This document shows, one piece after another, positions 36,301-45,800 of a stretch of 64,000 nt of DNA. The first letter of the stretch is position 1. Each line of letters opens with the position of its first letter. Source of the stretch: Colius striatus (lineage: Eukaryota > Chordata > Aves > Coliiformes > Coliidae). Location of the stretch: NCBI RefSeq assembly GCF_028858725.1, contig NC_084761.1, positions 21,358,501 through 21,422,500 of the forward strand, written 5' to 3'. Both the position numbers and the translations under genes were made by a program. The notes beneath the pieces are model-generated. The model saw only the letters and a program-made list of their open reading frames with translations, ran no database searches and was not told where the DNA came from.

Positions 36301-37676
36301 GCTTCGGGAATGTGGTCAGGCAGTTATTTTGCACTGGCACACCTTAGCAGCTGCCTGGCAAGCAGAAGGATTGTGGTTTAAAAGACTTAGCTTAAATGTA
36401 TAAAATCAGAAGAAATGCTGACCTAATGCCTATGTGAGACATGCTTTAAGAAGCAGCTGCTTGGACTTGCACAGTTTTAGAGATACTTCCAGTTGTTTTG
36501 CAGGACTATAGCGACTGCTGGGCTGCTTATTCTTTTGGCCTGAATAAGTAACATATGGAATAATCCTGGCTTTGGTTTTTTTCCTTTGGAAGTGATATAA
36601 AAATATTAACAGCAACTATAACAAGCCAGCTGTCAACTCAGACTTCAGGGTGGACATTTCTAGGATGTGTGTGGGAGTTCACAGTCAAGGCAACCCAGCT
36701 TTGACAAAGATATCACAGTTACCACTCACTTATATCTCCACTTATTTTTTCAGCCTTCTCTAGGATGGTAAGGTGGAGAGAGGGGTTATCTTTAGAGGCT
36801 GTGTGTAATAGGCTAAATAGGTTCTTTTTTCACTTTTCAGATAAGTGATAGTGACCTACTTTACTGGAGGGAACTGGTCTCAAAATGCCTGGCAGACTAT
36901 TCTTCTCCTGAGTGTTGCAAACCTGATCATAAAAAGCTAGTTTGGATTGTTTCAAGACGTACAGCCCAGAATCTACAAAGCAGTTACTACAGTGTTCCTG
37001 AGCTGCCAACGATACCAGAGGGTGGATGTTTCAATGAAAGCAAGAGGTTGGTAAAACTTATACCAGGTGGTTAATTTATTGGGAATCCTCATTTTCTGGA
37101 AATGTTAATGGCAACTCTAAAACCAGCCTTATCCACTACCACCTGGAAAAAGAGAGGTAACTTTGAAAGTACCGATTGACTTAAGATATATCTTGAAGGA
37201 AAAGAAAATGAGGAACTGCTCAAAAAGTACAAGTGCTTTGCAGGGTGGGGGGAGGCATTCCTTTTTTTTTTTAAGGCAAGGAGTCTTACAAAGCAAAGCA
37301 TTTAAGTCTTTTAAAGCAATTTATCTTGAATACCAGCTTCTTGGTTGGCAGGAGATTTTTGGCATTAGAAGAAGGGAAATTGTACATTGTTATGATTCGA
37401 GCTTTAGTGCTGAGAAGCATTTACTTCAGTGATCTTAAACTAGGAAAAGTGTGCATGAAAAAAAACCAGAGGTTTGAGGAGTACTTTACCACTTTCAAGG
37501 GGCTGTGCTTTGTTGAAATTACCTTTCCTACTGTTGCTTCTAGTGAGGACTCCTGCGGAGACATGAGCAGCGGTGAAGAAAGCCTTAGCAGTTCTCCTCC
37601 GAGTGATCTGGAAGGCACCTTCTTCTTTGAACTCAAACCTAAAACAAAGTGGCAAACTCTGAGCTGTTGCTCTTAG
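33243..37676 (+). CDS. CCNG2: CCNG2 (cyclin G2), complete, seven coding exons
   Basis: Join 33243-33353, 34328-34465, 35452-35702, 35877-35955, 36035-36133, 36841-37046 and 37544-37676: 338 codons plus stop, close to the 344 of human. Every junction is GT-AG and the frame stays open throughout. The product aligns along its whole length with human cyclin G2, including QPREKGLSLIE, NAKVEDL, FVLAVNILDRFLALMKVKPK, IRISQCKC, HTSERKE, LEAQLKACNCR and YYSVPELPTIPEGGCF. The cyclin box spans about residues 45-150. The tail (about 290-330) is acidic and serine-rich (SSGEESLSSSPPSD), which is PEST-like. Cyclin G2 is a non-canonical cyclin that slows the cell cycle, binds PP2A B' subunits and associates with centrosomes and microtubules in mammals. 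Its mRNA rises in quiescent or stressed cells. The start chosen is the first in-frame ATG; the human start aligns nine codons upstream, where this genome reads GTA. The extreme C-terminus (KPKTKWQTLSCCS) differs from human. Confidence 0.97.
33354..34327 (+). other. CCNG2: CCNG2 intron after coding exon 1 (974 bases)
   Basis: It begins GTGAGG and ends CTTCTCTTGCACAG. It loses its CpG richness after about 33.4 kb. Nothing is recognised inside apart from the GGA run. Confidence 0.9.
33391..33413. repeat. GGA trinucleotide run
   Basis: About eight GGA units lie in CCNG2 intron 2, just after the first coding exon. Confidence 0.85.
34328..34465 (+). CDS. CCNG2: CCNG2 coding exon 2
   Basis: Residues 38-83 (46 codons, phase 0 at both ends). 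It runs from NENTLCPRQRNAKVEDL to LDRFLALMK and forms the start of the cyclin box. Splice sites are GCACAG at the left and AAG then GTATTT at the right. Confidence 0.97.
34466..35451 (+). other. CCNG2: CCNG2 intron after coding exon 2 (986 bases)
   Basis: It begins GTATTT and ends CTTCTTATTTTAAG. No repeat or further exon is recognised. Confidence 0.9.
35452..35702 (+). CDS. CCNG2: CCNG2 coding exon 3
   Basis: Residues 84-166 plus two bases of the next codon. It carries the core of the cyclin box (VKPKHLSCIGVCCFQLAA, IIRISQCKCTVSDLKRMEKI). It ends AG at donor GTGAGT, so the Arg of SER is split across the junction. Confidence 0.97.
35703..35876 (+). other. CCNG2: CCNG2 intron after coding exon 3 (174 bases)
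   Basis: A short GT-AG intron, GTGAGT to GTGTCTTACAG. Confidence 0.95.
35877..35955 (+). CDS. CCNG2: CCNG2 coding exon 4
   Basis: Residues 167-193 (first codon completed from the previous exon), KEVLNLDKLEAQLKACNCRL to SKAK. It is nearly identical to human apart from a few conservative changes. The donor is AAA then GTAAGT. Confidence 0.97.
35956..36034 (+). other. CCNG2: CCNG2 intron after coding exon 4 (79 bases)
   Basis: A very short intron, GTAAGT to TTTGTCCTTCTAG, near the lower size limit for vertebrates. Confidence 0.95.
36035..36133 (+). CDS. CCNG2: CCNG2 coding exon 5
   Basis: Residues 194-226 (33 codons, phase 0). It starts PSVLALCLLTLEVQTLKSVE and ends RVQKHSK, donor GTAAAT. The frame stays open into the intron for 34 more codons, so retention would not stop at once. 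Confidence 0.97.
36134..36840 (+). other. CCNG2: CCNG2 intron after coding exon 5 (707 bases)
   Basis: It begins GTAAAT and ends TTCACTTTTCAG. Nothing is recognised inside. Confidence 0.9.
36841..37046 (+). CDS. CCNG2: CCNG2 coding exon 6
   Basis: Residues 227-294 plus two bases of the next codon. It includes DLLYWRELVSKCLADYSS, LVWIVSRRTAQNL and SVPELPTIPEGGCFNESK. The donor is unusual (AGAG, then GTTGGT), and a second GT follows four bases later (37051, GTAAAA). Confidence 0.95.
37047..37543 (+). other. CCNG2: CCNG2 last intron (497 bases)
   Basis: It begins GTTGGT and ends CTGTTGCTTCTAG. It holds a run of T at 37261-37272. Reading through the donor meets an in-frame TAA within about ten codons. 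Confidence 0.9.
37544..37676 (+). CDS. CCNG2: CCNG2 coding exon 7, PEST-like tail
   Basis: Residues 295-338 and the stop TAG. It encodes EDSCGDMSSGEESLSSSPPS and then LEGTFFFELKPKTK. The serine- and acid-rich part matches the PEST-like tail of cyclin G2, which makes the protein short-lived in mammals. The first three bases are TGA if read in phase 0, which matters for the tandem donor. Confidence 0.97.
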
Positions 37677-37740
37677 CATGACGTCTTGATTGTGTTAGGC
37701 TGAGATTGTTTTTTAATGCACCATAGGGTCTTTTGGCAAT

Positions 37741-37746
37741 AATAAA
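37741..37746 (+). terminator. CCNG2: polyadenylation signal AATAAA, early
   Basis: The hexamer lies 65 bases after the CCNG2 stop codon. Use of this site would give a very short 3' UTR. No strong GT-rich element follows directly. Confidence 0.4.
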
Positions 37747-38084
37747 TGAGGTGATATACTGTAAACTGTATTAAGGCAAGAATTGCTGTGATGCATCAAT
37801 GCTTTGAATGCCTGCCTTGGTTTTTTTGTTGTAATTTTAAGGAAGAAAAAAGTCCCATTCAGGTCCCCAGTTCAGCGAAAAAGTTCCTGTATAGTTCTGT
37901 TGTCAGCAAACATAAATGTATTCCTGTACTTGGTGTTCCAAAATGCTCAGCAGTGAAGGCTGACAGCACTCTGGACTGTGTGAGCAGGAGCAGAGTCAAC
38001 AAATTGAGGGAAGTATTCTTTTGCCTCCCTTTACTGGGCATTCATTCTCATTTGCAGCAACGTTCAGTTTGGGGCTCAAGACAT

Positions 38085-38552
38085 TGATCGACTTGCGCAA
38101 GTCTCACAGGAAGCTGCCAAGGTGGTTCAGTGATTTGGGGCACAGGACCTGTGAGGAGAGGCCAAGCAAAATGAGCTTGTTCAGCCTGGTAGAGTAGCCT
38201 TTGGGAGGGGCAAGGAAAGTGGGGTTGAACAGCAGCCTTTTGGTATTTAAGAGGAAGACTGCTGAGGATGAAATGATTTCAGGGGTCTTGGCTGAGAAGC
38301 ATGGAGCAAGAACAAGAGGCTTTCATTAAACAGAAATGTGAAGCTCTTGGTTTGTGGGAGAAGTTTGCCCAGTGGTGACAATCCAGCATGGGAGTGGATC
38401 TAGAGGGACTATGCAATCTTTGTCCTGGGAGGTTCTTGGGATGACAAAATACTGAGCTTGGTTTGAATTCAGCATTGACTCTGCTTTGAGCAGGAGGCTG
38501 GGCTGGAGTCCTCTTGAGGGCACTTCTGCTCTTTGGTATTTTGAGATTAGAT
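38085..38552 (+). mobile_element. CR1 LINE 3' fragment within the inferred CCNG2 3' UTR
   Basis: Plus-strand similarity to CR1 runs from GTGGTTCAGTGATTTGGGGC through GAGGAGAGGCCAAG and TTGTTCAGCCTGG, to GAATTCAGCATTGACTCTGC and TTTGAGCAGGAGGCTGG. It is old and has many small gaps. Its sense orientation matches CCNG2 transcription. Confidence 0.85.
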
Positions 38553-39634
38553 CAAATGGTCTGAGTAGGTTGTGTGGAGTCATAATGTAGTACCAGGCTG
38601 AATTGACTTGGGCCAAATCCTGAAATACTTTTCATACTGCTCTCTTTTTCAGCAGGATCTTGAGTTGCCCACTCCAAGCAGGTTTTTTTTCCCTAAAGCT
38701 TTGGGAATCCCTATTTTACAGTAGAAGTGTGCACAGCAAGAAGGAGGTTTCTAGTCTGTGCTAGTTGCCACTTAAAGGATAGTATAAAGTGTGTGGCAGA
38801 GAGTAATTTCATATTTTCTTTAATACGGATGGCTTTACACCGAAATTCACACCTTCAGTGTGTTTCAAATCTTAACTGGTTAACGTGTCAGTCCATACTG
38901 TTAGCTTAGACTTATTAACACGGTAAATCTTAGTAAGTCTACATTCCTTTTCCTAGTTATCCCTTGTAGTTGTTTTTTGGTATATTCATGTTATTGAGTC
39001 ATAATCAAGACTTGTTTGCATGCTTATGTAAAGCAGTTAGTGCAGGAAAAGTTGATATTATGCAGTAATATCAGGTAAATGTGATGTTGATGAAGTAGTT
39101 CATGTAACAGGCTTTTTCTGAACTCTCTTCTTGAAGCACAAATTGAAGTATGATTGTGTATTAAGAACATGGCTAGGTAGCAGTGGACTAATTAGCTCAA
39201 AATAATGATTGTGAAGCGTGTTGGTGCCAAACTAGAAATGAAGGAGTAAACGAGCTGAAGGCTGTTGTCCTGTAGAGCCAGGCATTGTTCTAGAGCGGTG
39301 CTGTAAGTTCACAACTGTTAATGTGATTTCAGTTGTATAAACACACAAATAAGTTTACAGAAAAATGTATATAAAAATGTAAATTGAAAAATGTACAGAA
39401 AAAAATTTAAAACAAAAAATGAGCAGAAAATACTGTATTTTTCTACATTGTATGTAACTTTTTGTAGGTATGTGGCATGTAGATAGTAATTTATTGTGTA
39501 CTCTGTATGATAAAAATACTGTACACCTGAAGATTTCTTACTGCAAATCTCTGCACCCGGAGGCTCACTTCTGAACTGGAGTACTTGGGTGGCAGGTAAC
39601 AAGCCTACTGAGTCTTGTTTCAATTGAGAACAAA

Positions 39635-39640
39635 AATAAA
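39635..39640 (+). terminator. CCNG2: polyadenylation signal AATAAA, main candidate for CCNG2
   Basis: The hexamer is followed within 15 bases by a GT-rich element (GTGCTGTGTTTTATT). It is the best signal in the first 2 kb after the coding region. Confidence 0.5.
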
Positions 39641-39655
39641 CCAAGTGCTGTGTTT

Positions 39656-41710
39656 TATTAACTGGTGTGAGTTATGGTTGGTTACTAGAAGCTTTTGCCT
39701 GCCCTTAATTTTTGCTCTATGTCTTATATGGTACTGCAGCTGTGTTCCAGCTTCCTTAGAAGTTCTGTTTGCAAGGAATAAGCAGAGCCTTCTAGATGGC
39801 TTGCTCTTGGATACAGATCTCCTCTCAGCTTTGCTCCCATCAGTTTTAGAAGCTGTTGGTGAGGACTCCTCTGCTTATCACCCAGCTGCAGTGCTGTGAT
39901 GAGTGCTGTGAATGGTGCATTTGCACACCTGGGGAGTGAGAGCTCCTGCCAGTGGTCAAGTTAGGGGTCATGAAAGGCGAAGGGTTCTGGGCTTTGCTAT
40001 TATTTGTAGTTGCTGCTGTTCCTAGTCTTCAGAGCAAAACCTCTGCTCCGGATGTGTCTGTCTTGGCAATCCAAAACACCTACAGTAGTAACTCAAAGGC
40101 AAACTGGAGCTTGTTTCCTTTTTATGTCATCTGCCCGTCTTGTCCAGGTGTTTTCAAATGATGCCTATGTTTACAGCAAGGGCTGTGAATGGTTCATGCT
40201 GTAGAAATGTGTTCTGCCCAAGGAAGACCAAGAGGAACCAGGACCTGCAATTAGGTACCTGCTGAGACTGTCTGTAAACATGATCAACCCATTGCACCTT
40301 GTAACTTGTTCCCTCCTCTTGCCCTTTGTCCTTCTTGTGCAAGGGATGGAGTGAGCGAAACACAAAGGTGCTCCTGTGGCCTGACCAGCCTGTCTTCCAG
40401 CTGCCAAGGGAAATCCTGCCTTGGCTGTTTGAGTGCTGGGGCAGTATGTGTAGACTGGGAATGGATAGAGAGCTGTGAGGGTGACAATGAGGGCTGTCTG
40501 AATAGGGAGGTTCTTGGGGAAGAGTCGGGCCACTGCTATGTTTAAAATAATCCTGAGTGTACTAACAATATTTACTTTTTTATTTAGCACCTTTTAGTGA
40601 ATTTTTTGTGTGTGTGTGTGTAAAATACAGAACATACTCCAAAGCTTCTCCCTTCCCCCAGATAAGGGATGGGCACTTGATATCACCAAGTTTGGCATGA
40701 AATGCCCTTCCAATTCCTCACATACACCCTCAAAGTCCATTCAACAGACTGGAACGATTCATCTTGAAAATATGCACTGTAATGTATTTAAACATTGAAC
40801 ATGAAAGCTATTGCAGCAGAAATGTTCAGCTTCTAACTTCAAAGGTGCCCCCTTGAGTTGCTTCACTCAAGCAACCACCTTGCTCCAGAGGCTGCAGCTG
40901 GTGCGTGCGCTGCGTAGGTGGGCTGGGAGGAAGGCAGGAAGCCATTGGCAATGTCCCTGAGTTTACTTGTGAGGTGAGTTAGTTTATTAAAGCTTGAGGT
41001 GTACCATTCAGCCCTTTTCAAGTTTGTCCCAGCATGAAAAGAAATTTGCTAGCAAGAACATTGTCAGGCTTACTTTTGTGGTTTGATAATTTAGACTCAA
41101 CTTTGATTTTGCCGGGTCAGATAGCTGCCGATCCCTCAAAGGAGCTTTGCCTGGCTTTGTTCAAAGAATGGGGCTCTTGCTGGTTGGCTTATTTTTAATA
41201 GCAGAGGTGTGTGTGGTTTTTAATGCTCTTTGGGACTTGCTTATACAAGGAGGTAAAACTTTGAACACTTTCAGTCTCAAGTGTTTAAAAACGTTCTCAT
41301 TTTCATAACTGTCTTGTCAGTAAGACTGGTTTGGGTGGGCGCCCAGGGGGCTGAAGGGGAGTGTTTCTGTGAGGAAGGCATCCCCTGGGACAGCTGCTAG
41401 CTGGAGGGTTTCTTTGAGAGCTCTGGCATGTGACTCCCTGTGCCTTTGAGGTACCGTGTTGTCTAACCTCTTTAACATGTGGACCTGAAGGTTCACGTTG
41501 GTGTAGATGAGCCCTGGTATCTCAGAAGACCTTGAGATGTTACTGTACTGCTCGTTTGCTCTCCTCTCACTGAACTGGGCTGTAAGTGATGTGTAGTGGA
41601 ACCGTCTCTGTTCCTAATGAATTTTCATTCTTTAATTAAATTACAATAATCTTTTAAACAGGAAACTTGAACTTCTCCACTGCTTGATTATGTAACAAGT
41701 GACATGGAGC
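39656..41710 (+). other. region between candidate CCNG2 poly(A) sites
   Basis: About 2 kb with no gene that I recognise. It may be extended CCNG2 3' UTR or intergenic. It contains a short TG run at 40607-40621. Confidence 0.5.
40607..40621. repeat. short TG dinucleotide run
   Basis: About seven TG units after a T run, with no other notable feature. Confidence 0.85.
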
Positions 41711-41716
41711 AATAAA
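41711..41716 (+). terminator. CCNG2: polyadenylation signal AATAAA, distal candidate
   Basis: AATAAA is followed about 25 bases later by GGTGTGTTC. The preceding 100 bases are AT-rich. If used by CCNG2, the 3' UTR would be about 4 kb. It could also belong to a separate transcript. Confidence 0.4.
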
Positions 41717-42106
41717 GTTTTTCAGCATAAAACATTTGGTGTGTTCAGGCCCTGGTCTTTAACAGCTCACTGTTTTTTCTTCTGGAGGCAGAAGTAATAC
41801 GTTTCTGTGGGTCAGAGCTTAAAGCAGGCTCTCTGCTTGACTGTAGCGTGGAGGGCTGAACCACACGGAAAACTAAATGGTTGATCTCAAAAGCTGCCTC
41901 ACAATCTCATACCATTTCATTGCTTGTGTGTGAAGGGGCTGGGCTAATAGGTGAACACCTTATTCTTTTGGTCCCAGTTAGCTATCAGGGCTTTGAAGCT
42001 CAGCCAAATGTGAACTGGTAGATACTGGGGCAAGACCAGAAGCCAGCTTCTGCAGTTTCCAGTTCAATGTACCTTGAACATGGCCTTTAACAAGGGAAAA
42101 CGTCAG

Positions 42107-42144
42107 TGTTTCCATTTCCAAACAATGTTTCCATTTCCAAACAA
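42107..42144. repeat. tandem duplication, 19-base unit, two copies
   Basis: The unit TGTTTCCATTTCCAAACAA occurs twice head to tail without a difference (42107-42125 and 42126-42144), which suggests a recent slip or duplication. Confidence 0.95.
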
Positions 42145-42671
42145 TGGACAACTCAGCTGCTGTCTTCAGCTCCCTGAAAACTTGATGCATGTGAGCCAGA
42201 TGACTCCCAAGAAATCTTAAGGCTGTACTCCAGGGACCAGCAAAATGTGCTTTGCTAGTATACATAGTTGAAGAGCAAGATGCACGTGCACAAGTTGGTG
42301 TATATGTTTGCATAAGCAGCAGTTTAACCATCACTGAGGAGAGAAATAGGAGTGGATGTCTAAGTAGCTGAGTGAAACCTGTGCAGGGTGCCTTTGTTCA
42401 ACTGAACTGCATACCCTCTAAACAGCAAAAAGCATGGTTTTGACTTCAGATTTTGCCTGTCAGGTTTTGAGTTGTTGCTCTGAATTGCTCTTGTGTAAAA
42501 GAGTCAGAATATAGAAGAGATCAGCTGACAAAAGCTGCTGTTGCTATCTGTCCTCGTGACGAAATGGCCACCATTTTTGCTCAGAATGATGAGTAGTGCA
42601 AACAGAAAGTAGTTAGTGGGGGAGACAAGCATGGAAGTCAGCAGTTGGGACAGCTGAGAGAAGCTGCGTAT

Positions 42672-42896
42672 CGTAATTCAGGCTGAATATGAGGAAGAAC
42701 TTCTTCACTGGAAGGGTTGTCAGGCATTGGAACAGGCTGCCCAGGGAGGTGGTGGAGTCACCGTCCCTGGAGGTGTTTAAGAGGCGGGTGGATGTTGCAC
42801 TTAGGGAAATGGTCCAGTGGTCGATAGGGCTGGGACAAAGGCTGGACCCAATGATCTTAAAGGTTTCTTCCAACTGAAAAAATTCTATGTTTCTAT
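42672..42896 (+). mobile_element. CR1 LINE 3' end, well preserved
   Basis: This is the last 225 bases of a CR1. The frame at 42689-42877 reads the end of ORF2 ([28 protein letters not shown]). It closes with the CR1 terminal short repeat (ATTCTATG, then TTTCTAT). It is truncated at the 5' side, as is usual for CR1. Confidence 0.95.
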
Positions 42897-45800
42897 ATTA
42901 GAACACTGGACTAGAAGGTGTTAGACAGCTCTAACTATGGTCTGTGTCTACTGTGTGTACATATGTGACTCATATGAGCAGATAGTACTATTTATCTTAA
43001 ACTACATGTTGCAACTGTGCTGTGTCACATAGCCTTACTTCATGGCTTAAGCCTGTAAATGTCCAGTGTAGCACATACATTAAAAGGAGAAAGTTACCAT
43101 ACCAACTGAATTAAATCAATTAGAGTAATAAGCAATTAAAATCTCATCCTTAGTGTTGCATAAACATAACATTTTGCTCATGAATTATTAGTAATCTTGC
43201 CTCTAGACCTGTATGTTCTGTTCCTGATTTGCAATCTCAACAATTTTTGAATTAATGAAGCATTTCATTTCTCCTACAAAAAGTGCTGGTGGGGTTTGGT
43301 TTTTTTTGGCTGCAGCAGTCTTCATCAGAGAGATGTGAATGCTATTAAAACATCTAAATGAGGGAAGCATTCATAATGGAATTTCCAGAGCACTCGGCAC
43401 TGGCTTTGTGCCCACCCAGTGAAGGCAATGGAAGAACTAGCCAATGGTAAGAAATTTTGTCCCAGGCCTAGAAGGGCAAATGCAACTCATGCCTCTGTCA
43501 CATGCTTCCTCCTTGACCTTCTGTGTATTTCTGAATCTCTTGCTTCCTTTGTTCCCTCTTGGTAGACTGAAGATAGGAATAGCTCCTTATCGTTTTTCTC
43601 AGTTGTCAAGGGTAAATAATCTGAAACCAGAGAACTCTGTAGCTGTTGTGGAAAGGTAGCATGTGTAGGGGCCCATGGGAAAGCAAGGCTTGCAGAGAGT
43701 GGTGGGAGTGGAGGCGGGCCACTTGTTTATTCCCAGTGGGGCATTTCACTGTTCATGTATAAAGATGTGCCCAGGCAGGGATTGATACTCAAATGTCTTG
43801 CAGCCTTTGCTAGCACAGCAGGAGAGGTGTTACAACCAGTTGTTTACATCCCCGGTCTGCCCCAGTTGCTGTGGGAGGAGTTATTCGTTCATTTTCCAAG
43901 TGCAGATACCCTCTGTTTGCTGGAAAGGCTCCTGAAGGGTGCTGTCACCTTGACAGCCATGTGTATGCACCTAGAGCTTCGCCTGCTGTGCACTGCATGT
44001 GGGTATGTGGACCAAGCTAACTAGAGTTGCAGTTGTGCAAGTTACGCAATGGTGGAAACACAACACCTCTGTTTACTTTGCAAGGGCCTGGATGCTTGCT
44101 CCCTGAGGATTTCATGTAGCTGTGGGTAAAATGTTTCAAAGGTTAGAGTTGAATTTATCATCCCAAGTCTCCAAGGAACTTTGGAAAGCGTTACTGTGGT
44201 CTAAATAGGAGTCTTTTTATCTATAGTGACTGAGACAGGAATCTAGGGAGTCTTTTTCATCCAGAGCTCAGTTAAGAACTGTGTTAGGGAGTAAAAGTTC
44301 TTGAGCTGATCCCTGGTTTTGGCTTGCTGTCCTGCCATGATTACAAAAGCGAAGGCCAGCAGTCCCATGGTTTGTACTACAGATGATCAGAAGCTAGGTG
44401 CAGCTTACGTGCCAGCTTCTTGCCCAAGATGTTGGCAGAGCGTCAGACAAAGAGGAGAGAAAAACTGTTCTGTGACAAGGAGCAACATAGTACGCTCCTC
44501 CCTCGCTGCATCAGGAGAGCAAAGGGACTCTGCAGGCACCAGCTGATGCTCTGTGCTCCTTCGCATAGAGCTGCGTGCTGTCCCTCACTCAAACCATGCT
44601 GGAAGAAGCAATTTTGGTGCATTGCTTATGAGGCAGAGATCTCCTCTTCTTGGAATGCTGCTGATCAAATTCAGCAGTGCCACCTTCCCAGAGGCACTGC
44701 CCAGTGCATCCAGAGGCGATCTATCTGATGTCTTTCGCTTTTCTAAGCTTTTCTTTTTCCATTAAATATAATCCTGTCACCTTTATCCACTCTGGGCAAT
44801 CAGGAAAAGCCACATACTCAGTGCTCTGAGTGCAACATGAGCTACTTAGATCAGTTGTGCAAGCAACCACGGCTCCATTGAAGGCATTTGGATTTGTTCT
44901 GTTCTGAGGATGTGTGCTTTGACTGGTTACCTCCACAGCCTGCTGTTGCCACTGGAATAGCCATCGTATTCTTACAAGCCCAAGTTAGGGATTCACCCTT
45001 GTACCCCAAACTCTCTAATGCCACATTAATTCTCAGGATGTTTTCTTTGACATCAAGTGGTGGTGACAGCACATGTTCCTCTGACCTGTGTGTCTGCGCT
45101 GGGGGGCTATGAATGCTTTTGAAGACACAGATTTCTGCTTCAATGTGAAAGCCACCTTCACCTTATGCTGCCAAGCAGGCACAATTGTGTAGCATCAACT
45201 GTTTGCTCATAGCCAGCTCAGTGTGAGACAGCTGTTACGTGTGCTTATTACATGGATGGCAGATGCCTTTGCCCAAGGTGTGTTAAAAAGGGAAATGTTG
45301 TTTGAAAACAATCCCTGGTGTCAACATTTGACATGAGGGGTGGCTTCCACCTGAAAGTCTGGGTCCTGAGATGTTCTTGCCTGGATGAACAGCACGTATC
45401 TCATGGATTTGCTGCAAAGTACGGTTAGAAATTAGTACCATTTTCTTTTCTCCACAACTTTTTCCAAACAAGGCAGCTGTAGTATTAAGATTGGGACTGT
45501 ACTAAAAACATTCTTTCTTTGGTTTTCCATTCCCGTTGCTCGCTATTAAGGCTGATATGGGGGCAGAGACTGAGGCATTCTATTTTTACAGTCAGCTTGT
45601 GGGCTATTCTTAAAGTGTGCCTTAAATATCCCAGGGTGGGGAAATGCACTTCTACTCTTTCTGCACATGGTTTAGTTCAGGAGCTGATAAAGACAAGGGT
45701 CATCAGTGCAGAATGGAGCTTTTCCAGTGATGAGCACAACACTGAGGCTTTCTGGTTTGCAGTGAGGCAGTGCAGAAAACATTTGGATACTGGTGATTTT

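Larger units (their letters stand above)
37677..39655 (+). other. CCNG2: CCNG2 3' UTR, inferred
   Basis: An early AATAAA lies at 37741. A better placed one is at 39635-39640, followed by a GT-rich stretch (GTGCTGTGTTTTATT), which would give a 3' UTR of about 2 kb. The stretch at 38.9-39.65 kb is AT-rich with long T and A runs, typical of a regulated 3' UTR. A CR1 fragment occupies 38.09-38.55 kb. Confidence 0.55.
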
